Positions 32,001 through 38,673 of a DNA stretch of 43,669 bases are shown here, piece after piece. The notes beneath the pieces were generated by a model. The model had not been told where the DNA came from, made no database searches, and worked only from the letters and a program-made list of their open reading frames with translations. The stretch is from NCBI RefSeq assembly GCF_947499265.1, contig NZ_CANMNK010000016.1, positions 1 to 43,669 on the forward strand, given 5' to 3'. Every line of letters starts with the position of its first letter. Within the stretch, counting starts at the first letter, position 1. The DNA comes from an uncultured Roseobacter sp. (GTDB lineage Bacteria > Pseudomonadota > Alphaproteobacteria > Rhodobacterales > Rhodobacteraceae). The translations under genes were made by a program, and so were the position numbers.

Positions 32001-32724
32001 GGCCGCGGGCACCATCCTGTCCATCGATATTGATGGCATTGCCGATCCGAACGTGCATGACAGCTGGGTCCGGCTGCTGGACAGCAATGGCGATGTCGTC
32101 ACCGAAAACGATGATGGCGGCGGCGATCCCGGCTCAACAAGCAATCGGGATTCAAGCACGGTTTTTGTCGTGGAGGAGACAGGGACCTATTACATCCTGC
32201 AGGGCAGCTGGACGGCAGAGTCCGAAGAAGGCGGCTGGACGGAAGTGGTGCCCGAGGGGTCGACCTATACGCTGAACGTCTCGGTGGACTTCCCACCGGC
32301 ACCTGCAGAACCGGGGGAGGCGGGCTCTGATACGCTGCGCGGTGGCAGAGGCAGCGACCTGCTGGATGGCGGGCAGGAGGCCGATACGCTCATTGGCGGA
32401 GAGGGGGAGGATTCCTTCCGGTTCTCGACCGCGCTGGGAGACGGCAACATCGACACCATCGAGGATTTCCAGGTCAGCGAGGATGTGATCCTTCTGGACA
32501 ATCTCATCTTCGAAGATGTGGGTGACGAGGGCGTGCTTTCGTTCGGTGCGTTCCACGGGAGTGCGACGGGGACCAGCCGTGACAGTGATGACCGCATCAT
32601 CTATGACACCGGCAACGGGGCGTTGTCCTATGATGCCGATGGCACCGGTGATGGTGAGGCGATCCAGTTTGCGCAGCTGAGCGCCAATCTGGATCTGTCC
32701 GCGGACGATTTTGTTGTCATCTGA
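29098..32724 (+). CDS. Secreted M10 (serralysin-type) zinc metalloprotease with RTX repeats and PPC domain
   Basis: The 1208-residue protein has no Sec signal. It starts MCIMCEMGYG, an N-terminal pattern of related Roseobacter RTX proteases. The catalytic domain (about 100-330) has the zinc motif HELGHEFGLNH (H235, H239, H245) and Met-turn SVMSYF (M277). Several blocks of RTX nonapeptides (GGxGxDxL type, as in GGSGDDTIFGMGGDDTLIGG) span about 420-560, 580-780 and 795-905. A PPC-like beta domain lies at about 920-1061, then another RTX block and a C-terminal secretion region (DTIEDFQVSEDVILLDNL). Such proteins leave by a type I secretion system and fold with calcium outside. No type I secretion genes are in the window. 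Confidence 0.92.
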   Translation: MCIMCEMGYGPEQETSFGKIGFQKAGFQANLDEAIALQETTPDLAALDEGNDPDSVASGGSAGTPDAANGPEAMLSGSDDGSLPASGDAQIETDDASAPWWVNDQTPDNPFGKSEDYEAYLDYLGALQRDLTPEIAGETMRINVEELNDHPDYKASVIGALEMWASVAPFQFEVVDDAPYDEDTDWMQIVSPEIGEQSDGSAFSSNRYISVGQRFHDTEPNLTDIGGYVFDTFIHELGHEFGLNHPGLYNYSGPGGVQINYLNNATWIYDRQQYSVMSYFDGIDVGEDSRWSASTPLMGDIEAVIRNYFSTVDDDGERTYQTIDLNTGDDVYGFNSSKYGYELTSSGMQRDIGFVIHDTGGTDTVDFSGSTAGTILDLRAGQFSSVNGHNNNVSIFAGHNADETEYYIENGIGSSYDDILIGNDGDNVLDGRGGADRMAGNDGDDTYFVDSIDDIVHEEADGGNDTVIVMSRDIDVGEIANVENIIYADGTADQVAAADQPEDTGGETASSPGDNTRTSIIFGDDSAETLDGGSGDDTIFGMGGDDTLIGGRDSLASRDVNNTIDIEDLEDQTESDDGNDSLYGGDGNDTLLGGQGDDLLDGGDGDDMMSGQAGVDVFRGGDGVDTVDYSRESPFQLLVNLETNVASGGTASGDTFYDIENLIGSDDRIDRFIGTSAANHFIGQGGGDVFNGRDGDDILDGGRDGDILYGEGGDDTIIGGAGQDYMDGGEGNDTVVYRGSSSGVTVDLVNGTATGGDADGPVQIVGRGTTIRHDILVDLENVVGSFHDDRLIGDYQINALSGGAGDDTLTGGGGEDLLNGGAGSDTADYSDATSGVRLSLRRDTSEGDTYVSIENLSGSGFDDRLQGDSAANVLTGQGGDDVLRGGRGDDTLLGDFAYQGDALPTPGMGTGYATLGADATNNSIATAFDISDNFSLEEDPNIFDSTTVLHTTVNATGNGQGGYYSIDLAAGTILSIDIDGIADPNVHDSWVRLLDSNGDVVTENDDGGGDPGSTSNRDSSTVFVVEETGTYYILQGSWTAESEEGGWTEVVPEGSTYTLNVSVDFPPAPAEPGEAGSDTLRGGRGSDLLDGGQEADTLIGGEGEDSFRFSTALGDGNIDTIEDFQVSEDVILLDNLIFEDVGDEGVLSFGAFHGSATGTSRDSDDRIIYDTGNGALSYDADGTGDGEAIQFAQLSANLDLSADDFVVI

Positions 32725-32826
32725 GGCGACGTGGGTGGGGCGCTGTTCCGGCGCCTCGCCCCGGTCCATGCCATCTGCGCAAGGGCGTGATTACATGAGA
32801 ACAGCAATGATCAGGGAGATTTTGCA

Positions 32827-33228
32827 ATGAAGTCCGCCATCAATCGCCGGACCCTCTTTGTCGCGGCAGGATCGGCGGTGGTCGCTATGACCGCCGGAGG
32901 GGCATCGGCGCAATCAGGAGATATGCGCGGTGCTGTCGAATTCGAAGGAGGCAAGGTCATCCCGAAGGGCCAGATCGAGATTTCTCTGGAGGACCCATCC
33001 GTTCAGGAGAAAGGGTATTTCAGCGACATGAAAACGCGCGTCAAAAGCGATGGCGGGTCGGAGAAGATCGCGTTTGCCCTGGCCGTGCCTGCCCGTGCGG
33101 TGGCTTCGCCAACCCTGCAGGTTGTGGCGCGACTCGAGCGCGACGACGGCTGGCTGCTTGCCCGCGGCAGTGCAAAGGCCGAGGCGGGCGCGCCCGTTTC
33201 CATCACACTCAACACGGCGATGTACTGA
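32827..33228 (+). CDS. YbaY/YscW-like exported protein
   Basis: The 133-residue protein has a twin-arginine signal (NRRTLFVAAG, cleavage after GASA). Its mature part fits the YbaY/YscW beta-sandwich pattern: GAVEFEGGKVIPKGQIEISL, then FALAVPARAVASPTLQVVAR and ARGSAKAEAGAPVSITLN. This family contains lipoproteins that help other outer-surface proteins; here the lipobox Cys is missing, so it is likely soluble in the periplasm. AGGGAG precedes the start. It follows the protease by 102 bp on the same strand, so a link to protease export or folding is possible but unproven. Confidence 0.7.
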   Translation: MKSAINRRTLFVAAGSAVVAMTAGGASAQSGDMRGAVEFEGGKVIPKGQIEISLEDPSVQEKGYFSDMKTRVKSDGGSEKIAFALAVPARAVASPTLQVVARLERDDGWLLARGSAKAEAGAPVSITLNTAMY

Positions 33229-33284
33229 AGGTACCGGGGCCAGAGTGTTGCGGCGGCGTCTGCCGGGCATCAAGGGGCTGATGT

Positions 33285-33311
33285 GAAAGGCCCCGCGCGG
33301 GGGCCGCTTTC
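33285..33311 (+). terminator. Probable intrinsic terminator after the YbaY-like gene
   Basis: GAAAGGCCCC (33285-33294) pairs with GGGGCC-g-CTTTC (33300-33311) through a short GC loop, with one bulged base. The T-run is short (CTTTCC), so termination may be partial. Confidence 0.6.
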
Positions 33312-33379
33312 CTGACGCAGGATATTGGCGTGCGGGCGCGGCTATTGCATTCACCGCCCCGGATGCCAAGACTGCGCAT

Positions 33380-34657
33380 ATGCCTGCTGACATTGAATTC
33401 TCCTTTCATCAGCTGACCGATGTCGCTCAGCGGCACATCCGGGTCTTCCAGATACATCAGTTCCTGGACCGATTTGCCATGGGCCTGGCCGTGGCGGTTG
33501 TGGCCCTGGCCCTGGTTGATCGAGGCATGGATCTCTTTCAGATTTCGCTGCTGTTCGCGGTCTACTCAGCCACAACCATTGCGATGGAATTGCCGTTTGG
33601 CGGGCTGGCGGACAACATCGGACGCAAGCCCGTCTTCCTCTCTGCGGTTGTGGCCAGCCTGATCTCGTTCGTCCTGTTTCTGTCGTCGAGCGATTTCAAC
33701 ATTCTGGCGCTGTCGTTTGCCTTTACCGGGTTTGGTCGGGCTTTGCGCTCGGGAACACTGGACGCATGGTTTGTCGAGCGATTCAGGACCGTGGCGCCAG
33801 ATGTAGATATCCAACCCGCGCTTGCAAAAGCGCAATGGGCCAATGCCATGGGCCTGGCGTTTGGTGCCATTTGCGGGGGTCTCTTGCCCGATGTCTTCGG
33901 CGTCGTTGCGATCCGGTTTGGGTTCAGCATTTACGATACCTCATACCTCGCAAGCCTCATCGTGATGTCGGTGGTGTTTTTCTACACCCTGGCTGCCATC
34001 ACAGAGACGCCGCGTCCGCTGAACCCCGAGGCACTCAGGCAGGGCTTCCTAAAGGTTCCGACCGTGATCAGAGAGGCGGGTCTCCTCGCATGGACAGATC
34101 GCACGCTGTCGCGCCTGCTGATGGCGCTGGCGCTCCTCCTGATGGCGACGAACCCGGTCGAAGTGCTGTGGCCGACCCACGTCAAGGCCATGCTGAGCGA
34201 AGGTTACGCCAATACGGCGATTGGCGCGCTGACGGCGACCTATTTCTTCTCGATGGCGTTTGGCGCGGCCCTGTCGCCCCGGGTCAATCGGATGTTCAGA
34301 CGTCGAGATGCCGTTACGCTCTCGGTGGCCCTTGCGTGTCTTGCGACCCTGCAGATCGCAATGGCGCTTCAGGGCAGCATCCTGGGTTTCGTTGGTGTCT
34401 TCATCCTTTATTCTGTCATCTTTGGTGTGATCGAAACACCGGCCAGCAGTATTCTACATTCCTGTGTCGAAAATCATCAGAGATCTACTTTGTTGTCGCT
34501 ACGCTCACTCGTGCAACAGTTCGGGGCTGCGCTTGGTCTGATGTTGGTTGGGGGCCTCGCGGAGGGCTATTCGCTGCCCATCGCATGGGTCGGCGCAACC
34601 GCCTTTATTGTCATCGCCGCGCTTTTGGCGGGCGGATTGGCCCGGACAGCAAAGTGA
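33380..34657 (+). CDS. MFS transporter
   Basis: The 425-residue membrane protein has about twelve hydrophobic segments and the MFS loop motif GGLADNIGRKPVFLSAVVAS between segments 2 and 3, plus RALRSGTLDAWFVERF in segment 4. This resembles the group of putative drug or metabolite exporters near tetracycline transporters. The ATG at 33380 lacks a strong ribosome binding site; a downstream start is possible, but the first hydrophobic segment would be shortened. It is separated from the protease group by a terminator. The substrate is unknown. Confidence 0.8.
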   Translation: MPADIEFSFHQLTDVAQRHIRVFQIHQFLDRFAMGLAVAVVALALVDRGMDLFQISLLFAVYSATTIAMELPFGGLADNIGRKPVFLSAVVASLISFVLFLSSSDFNILALSFAFTGFGRALRSGTLDAWFVERFRTVAPDVDIQPALAKAQWANAMGLAFGAICGGLLPDVFGVVAIRFGFSIYDTSYLASLIVMSVVFFYTLAAITETPRPLNPEALRQGFLKVPTVIREAGLLAWTDRTLSRLLMALALLLMATNPVEVLWPTHVKAMLSEGYANTAIGALTATYFFSMAFGAALSPRVNRMFRRRDAVTLSVALACLATLQIAMALQGSILGFVGVFILYSVIFGVIETPASSILHSCVENHQRSTLLSLRSLVQQFGAALGLMLVGGLAEGYSLPIAWVGATAFIVIAALLAGGLARTAK

Positions 34658-34730
34658 GATCGGGAGCCGCCGGTTGAGCAATCCATGACATCGCGCCCTC
34701 AGCACCAGGCACGCGCCAGACGCGGCGGAT

Positions 34731-35837
34731 CTATTCCGCGGGTTCTGCCTGTTTGCCGGGCATTTCGCGATAGATCAGCGGGGCGTCACCTTGGGCGGCG
34801 TGGGTGTCGGCCTGGGCCTGGAGCGCGCCGTGGTGCGGAGATTTGATGCAGACGGGGTCCGTGGCCGCCGCATCGCCGACAATCGCCATGGCCTGACAGC
34901 GGCAACCGCCGAAATCCACCGTTTTGCGTTCGCAGCTCTGGCAGGGCTCCGCCATCCAGTCGGTGCCGCGGTAGGCGTTGAAGGCCGCGCCCTGGTACCA
35001 GATGTCGCTGAGCGACCGGTCCTGCACCCGCTCAAAGCTCAGATGCGGGATCGATTGCGCCGCGTGGCAGGGCAGCACGGTGCCGTCGGGGATCACATTG
35101 AGGCCGGAGGTGCCCCAGCCGCCCATACAGCGCTTGGGGTAGTCCTCGTGGTAGTCTGCGGGCACATAGTCGATCACCAGCCGCCCTTTGAGCCTTGTAC
35201 GGGCCTCTGTGACGATCTGAGTGGCCTCGCGGGCCTGTTCGCGGGTTGGCATCAGGGCATCGCGGTTTTTCAGCGCCCAGCCATGGAACTGCACGGTGGC
35301 GACCTCGATCCGGCGCGCGCCCATTTCCTGCGCCATCTCCAGCGCGCGGGGCAGCTGGTGCAGGTTGCGCCGGTGCAGCACCGCGTTGAGCGTCAGCGGG
35401 AAGCCGATCTTGCCGATCCATTCCGCCACCTGCATCTTGCGTTTGAAGCCACCCTTGTAGCCGCCGATCTCATCCGCCATTTCCGGGTTGGTGCCCTGCA
35501 GTGAGAGCTGCACGTGATCAAGCCCTGCCGCATCCAGTGCGGCCAGCCGTTTTTCTGTCAGCCCGATGCCCGAGGTGATGAGGTTGGTATAAAGCCCGGC
35601 CTCCCGTGCGGCGGTGACCAGATCGGTCAGATCGCGGCGCGAGGCGGGTTCACCGCCGGAGAGGTGCAGTTGTAGAACACCCAGATCCGCGGCTTCGCGA
35701 AACACCCGCGCCCAGGTGTCGGTGTCCAGCTCTGCCTCCTGACGGGTCATTTCCACCGGGTTGGAGCAATAGGGGCAGGACAGCGGGCAGCGGTAGGTCA
35801 GTTCCGCCAGCATCGCGATGGGGTGCGGGACGGTCAC
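34731..35837 (-). CDS. pqqE: PqqE, radical SAM PqqA peptide cyclase
   Basis: The 368-residue enzyme has the radical SAM cluster motif CPLSCPYC (C17, C21, C24) and GGEPASRRDL. A C-terminal SPASM region has Cys-rich CMGGWGTSGLNVIPDGTVLP-CH and CQSC-(x)8-CRCQ with a later Cys (DPVCIKS). It forms the C-C bond between Glu and Tyr of PqqA, the first chemical step of PQQ synthesis, with PqqD delivering the peptide. The start overlaps the pqqD stop as ATGA. The length fits the family. Confidence 0.95.
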   Translation of the reverse strand: MTVPHPIAMLAELTYRCPLSCPYCSNPVEMTRQEAELDTDTWARVFREAADLGVLQLHLSGGEPASRRDLTDLVTAAREAGLYTNLITSGIGLTEKRLAALDAAGLDHVQLSLQGTNPEMADEIGGYKGGFKRKMQVAEWIGKIGFPLTLNAVLHRRNLHQLPRALEMAQEMGARRIEVATVQFHGWALKNRDALMPTREQAREATQIVTEARTRLKGRLVIDYVPADYHEDYPKRCMGGWGTSGLNVIPDGTVLPCHAAQSIPHLSFERVQDRSLSDIWYQGAAFNAYRGTDWMAEPCQSCERKTVDFGGCRCQAMAIVGDAAATDPVCIKSPHHGALQAQADTHAAQGDAPLIYREMPGKQAEPAE

Positions 35838-36109
35838 GGGGCGACGTCCAGAAACCGGCGATTGCGCAGCGCGTCGAGAAAGCCTGAGCTGTCTTTTTGG
35901 ATCTGGTCGATGGGCGCATTGTAGCGTTCCGCGAGGGTACCGGTGATCTCGCCAAAGCTGCGGGTGCCGTCGACTTCCGTCAGGATCGCGTGGCCGACCG
36001 GATCAAGGGTGATCGCCCGTTCAGGCGCCAGCAGCACCCAGGTGTCGCGGACCTTGTCGTGGTGCAGGCGCACGCCGCGGGGCAGGGCGGGGATATCGGT
36101 GGCCAGCAT
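35834..36109 (-). CDS. pqqD: PqqD, peptide chaperone for PqqE
   Basis: The 91-residue protein carries the PqqD pattern: PRGVRLHHDKVRDTWVLLAP, LDPVGHAILTEVDGTRSFGE and LDALRNRRFLDV. It binds PqqA and presents it to PqqE. The start at 36109 comes 1 bp after the pqqC stop; an in-frame upstream start would run into pqqC and is rejected. The protein stands alone here, while in some species it is fused to PqqC. Confidence 0.93.
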   Translation of the reverse strand: MLATDIPALPRGVRLHHDKVRDTWVLLAPERAITLDPVGHAILTEVDGTRSFGEITGTLAERYNAPIDQIQKDSSGFLDALRNRRFLDVAP

Positions 36110-36110
36110 G

Positions 36111-36860
36111 TCAGGACGCCTTTTGCAGCAACAGACCCTCATCCGGGGTCCAGGCGCCGGGCGGGATACGGGCAGGATCGACATAGGCGCCCCAGAGCGC
36201 ATCGAGCTGCGACCAGAGCACATCGGTCTTGAAGATCAGCGCTTGCGCGGCGGCCTCCTGTTTCTCGGCCGTATCCGCATGGTCGAGCACCCAGGCAAGA
36301 CCAAAGGCCACATCCTTGGGGGCTTCTTTCAGGCGGTTCTTGAAGTAGCTCAGCGAGCTGTCATCGGCAAAGTCGTAGTTCTGCAGCAGCCCCTGAATGC
36401 GGTTGGCGTGGATCTTGGGCGCAAAGAGTTCCGTGAGCGAGGCGGCGACCGCTTCCAGCAGGGTTTTTTCGCGCACAAAGCGGACATAGGCATCCACCGC
36501 AAATTTTGTGGCGGGCAGCACGCCGCGGCAACTTGAGACGTAATCGGGATCGAGCCCCACGGCTTCGGCCAGCCGCAGCCAGCGGCGGATGCCGCCCTCG
36601 TTTTGCTCGGTGCCGTCGTGATCCTCGATCCGGGACCGCCAGGCGCGGCGCAGTGCCGGGTCCTCGACGCGGGACATGAAGGCGGCGTCCTTCATCGGGA
36701 TCGAATGCTGGTAATAATACCGGTTGATCACCCAGGCGCGTACCTGATTGGGTGCGCAGCCGCCGCCGTGCAGCAGATCGTGGAACGGGTGCAGATCGTG
36801 GTAGCGTTCGGCGCCGATCTGGCGCAGGCGTGCTTCGAAGGCGTCTCGGCTTTGGGTCAT
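36111..36860 (-). CDS. pqqC: PqqC, pyrroloquinoline-quinone synthase
   Basis: The 249-residue helical oxidase shows family segments RYHDLHPFHDLLHGGGCAPN, QVRAWVINRYYYQHSIPMKD, RIEDHDGTEQNEGGIRRWLR and LTELFAPKIHANRI. The conserved His and Tyr residues for binding the intermediate are present (HDLLHGG, RYYYQ). PqqC makes the last ring closure and the oxidation to PQQ without a metal cofactor. Its start codon follows the pqqB stop directly (TAAATG). Confidence 0.95.
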   Translation of the reverse strand: MTQSRDAFEARLRQIGAERYHDLHPFHDLLHGGGCAPNQVRAWVINRYYYQHSIPMKDAAFMSRVEDPALRRAWRSRIEDHDGTEQNEGGIRRWLRLAEAVGLDPDYVSSCRGVLPATKFAVDAYVRFVREKTLLEAVAASLTELFAPKIHANRIQGLLQNYDFADDSSLSYFKNRLKEAPKDVAFGLAWVLDHADTAEKQEAAAQALIFKTDVLWSQLDALWGAYVDPARIPPGAWTPDEGLLLQKAS

Positions 36861-37754
36861 TTACGTGATCTCCATTCCGTCCTGTCCGATGATCCATCCG
36901 GCGGCTTCGGCTTGCGCCTTTTCAGCCGATGCCGGGCGCAGCACCGGGTTGGTGTTGTTCATATGCACATAGACCTTCCGGGCGATGTCCAGCCCGTCGA
37001 AAGCGGCCAGAGAGCCGTCCGGCCCGCTCATGGACATATGCCCCATGCGTTTGCCGGTCTTTTGCCCCAAACCGGCCTGTACCATTTCGTCATCCTGCCA
37101 CAGGGTGCCGTCGAACAACAGCAGATCCGCGCCCGTCAGCCGCGCGCGCAGATCATCGTTGAGCAGCGCACAGCCGGGGATATAGAAGGCGGTTTTGCCC
37201 GTGGTCGCCAGCTTCACGCCCACGGTCTGATCGCCGATCAGATCGGTCTGCACCTGCTCCCCCTCCAGATAGAGCGGTACCTTCCCGGGCACAGCAAAGA
37301 GGGTGGCGGTCAGACCCGGGGCCAATTCAAAGGGTGTGTCGAGCGCGATGGTTTCGCGGGCCACCACGGCGCTGTTGAGCGCGTCGAACATCGGGTTCTG
37401 GGCCAGCACCTCGTGGATGCCGGCGGTGGCAAAGAGCGTGAAGGGCTGCATTTCGCGTAAAGTGAGCAGCCCCGCAACATGGTCGATGTCACCATTGGTC
37501 ACCAGCACCGAGCGGAGCGGAAGTTGCCGCAATCCTGTAGGGTGGAGAGACCGGGATTGCGACAACTGGTGCCGAATATCAGGAGACGCGTTCAGAATGG
37601 CCCATGCGGAACCATTGGCCGTAACAGCCAGGGAGGATTGGGTCTGTGATGGTATCGCGCCGGAGCGCGCCAGGTTGCAGTTGTTACAGCCGCAATTCCA
37701 CTGAGGCAGTCCACCACCGGCGGCGGCCCCAAGGATTTGCGCGCGGAATGACAT
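36861..37754 (-). CDS. pqqB: PqqB, MBL-fold hydroxylase of PQQ synthesis
   Basis: The 297-residue protein has the PqqB structural zinc site (NCGCNNCNLAR, about 20-30), the metal site region VTNGDIDHVAGLLTLREMQP and the C-terminal GHMSMSGPDGSLAAFDGL with YVHMNNTNPVL. PqqB hydroxylates the cyclised Tyr of the PqqA-derived dipeptide. No strong ribosome binding site precedes it (only GGCGGCC), and its start codon lies in the loop of a 12-bp hairpin, which suggests restricted translation compared with pqqA. It starts 24 bp after pqqA. Confidence 0.94.
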   Translation of the reverse strand: MSFRAQILGAAAGGGLPQWNCGCNNCNLARSGAIPSQTQSSLAVTANGSAWAILNASPDIRHQLSQSRSLHPTGLRQLPLRSVLVTNGDIDHVAGLLTLREMQPFTLFATAGIHEVLAQNPMFDALNSAVVARETIALDTPFELAPGLTATLFAVPGKVPLYLEGEQVQTDLIGDQTVGVKLATTGKTAFYIPGCALLNDDLRARLTGADLLLFDGTLWQDDEMVQAGLGQKTGKRMGHMSMSGPDGSLAAFDGLDIARKVYVHMNNTNPVLRPASAEKAQAEAAGWIIGQDGMEIT

Positions 37755-37775
37755 ATAGGCCGCCCGCGCGCAAAT
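37735..37775 (-). promoter_or_regulatory. 12-bp perfect inverted repeat enclosing the pqqB start codon
   Basis: ATTTGCGCGCGG (37735-37746) is the exact reverse complement of CCGCGCGCAAAT (37764-37775). In the pqqAB transcript this folds as a GC-rich 12-bp stem with a 17-nt loop that contains the pqqB AUG at 37754. There is no U-run after the stem, so it is not a standard terminator. It could stabilise a short pqqA transcript and lower pqqB translation, giving excess PqqA peptide. Positions and pairing are seen; the role is inferred. Confidence 0.75.
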
Positions 37776-37778
37776 TGA

Positions 37779-37877
37779 TCAGAACAGGACTTCGCGCTCT
37801 TCGTCGCTGTCCGGTCCGTACATGTTGATTTCCATGCCGCATTCGATTTCGCGGATGATTGGTTTGGTCCAAGCCAT
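37779..37877 (-). CDS. pqqA: PqqA, PQQ precursor peptide
   Basis: The 32-residue peptide MAWTKPIIREIECGMEINMY plus 12 residues carries the required Glu16 and Tyr20 with the spacing E-x3-Y; these two residues become PQQ. GGAGGAG a few bases before the ATG at 37877 gives a strong ribosome binding site. It is the first gene of pqqABCDE and lies downstream of a response regulator gene on the same strand. Longer in-frame starts are ignored since they would run through the promoter. Confidence 0.95.
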   Translation of the reverse strand: MAWTKPIIREIECGMEINMYGPDSDEEREVLF

Positions 37878-37898
37878 GGTCGTCTCCTCCAAAAATGC

Positions 37899-37980
37899 GT
37901 AGTAAACTACAGCGCTAGGGTGGCAGAGCTTGGCGTGATGAGCGACTCTTAATTTATAAGAAATCATAAGACTTTGGTCT
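37899..37980 (-). promoter_or_regulatory. pqqA upstream region with tandem 10-bp repeats and leader palindrome
   Basis: Between the response regulator stop (37984) and pqqA, ATTTATAAGA (37952-37961) and AATCATAAGA (37962-37971) are adjacent direct repeats with 8 of 10 bases equal, the phasing expected for OmpR/PhoB-family binding. CTTTGGTCT (37972-37980) touches them and also occurs in the gap upstream of soxY. A small palindrome GTAGT-aa-ACTAC lies at 37899-37910 in the probable leader. The neighbouring OmpR-family regulator is a natural candidate to bind here. Confidence 0.5.
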
Positions 37981-37983
37981 ATA

Positions 37984-38664
37984 TCACGCGTCATCTACGG
38001 CGGGCATCAGACCGGTCAGACAAAACCCCTGATTGCGCAAGGTTTTGATTTCCATGCCGAAATCGGAGGTCGCGAGCTTTTTGCGCAGATATCCGATGTA
38101 GACATCGACCACATTTTCGTTACCGGCCCCGTCGCTGGACCAGAGGGTCTCGTAGATCTCGATGCGCGGTACAGGCGCGTCCAGATGGCGCATCAGCAGC
38201 TCCAGCAGGGCGCATTCACGCTCGGTCAGGGCAACGCTGTCTGTTGCGTTCTGCAGGGTGCGCGCGGTGCGGGACAGGCGGGCGGGCTGCGGGCGCTGCG
38301 CGCTGGCGCGGTGCTCCTGCACCCGCAGGCGCGCCACCAGTTCATCGAAGCTGAAGGGTTTGACCACATAGTCATCCGCCCCGGCCTCCAGCCCGGCGGT
38401 GCGGTGCTCGACCTCCGAGAGGGCGGAGAGCATCAGGATCGGCAGGGTGGCCCCGGCGGCACGGGCCGTGCGCACCAGATCGATGCCGCTGTCGGCCCCC
38501 AGCATGACATCAACAATCGCGCCCACATGGGTGCCGGTCTGCAACCGTTCCAGCGCGCGGTCGGCGCGGTTTTCGGTTTCGGTCTCATAGCCATGCAGCG
38601 CCAGACCGCGGGCCAGCGCCGAGGTGATCTCGGGATCGTCGTCGATGATGAGAAGTTTGCTCAT
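37984..38664 (-). CDS. OmpR/PhoB-family response regulator upstream of pqqA
   Basis: The 226-residue protein has a receiver domain (1-115) with D8/D9, phosphoacceptor D52 (AIVDVMLG), Ser/Thr in LMLSAL and Lys in YVVKPFSF. It is followed by a winged-helix DNA-binding domain (about 130-220; LTERECALLELLMRHLDAPV, then ENVVDVYIGYLRKKL). It starts 9 bp after the histidine kinase gene and forms a pair with it. Its position directly ahead of pqqABCDE on the same strand, with tandem repeats in the pqqA promoter, suggests control of PQQ synthesis; this is inference. Confidence 0.9.
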   Translation of the reverse strand: MSKLLIIDDDPEITSALARGLALHGYETETENRADRALERLQTGTHVGAIVDVMLGADSGIDLVRTARAAGATLPILMLSALSEVEHRTAGLEAGADDYVVKPFSFDELVARLRVQEHRASAQRPQPARLSRTARTLQNATDSVALTERECALLELLMRHLDAPVPRIEIYETLWSSDGAGNENVVDVYIGYLRKKLATSDFGMEIKTLRNQGFCLTGLMPAVDDA

Positions 38665-38673
38665 GGCGTCAGA

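Noticed and set aside
30130..32058. Long minus-strand open frame (about 640 codons) opposite the protease
   Set aside because: It is the mirror of RTX repeat codons (GGN GAY) and has Ile/Val/Ala-rich low-complexity sequence with no domain and no ribosome binding site.
32737..32762. GGGGCG...CGCCCC stem after the protease gene as a terminator
   Set aside because: It has mismatches in the inner stem and no T-run; not enough to call.
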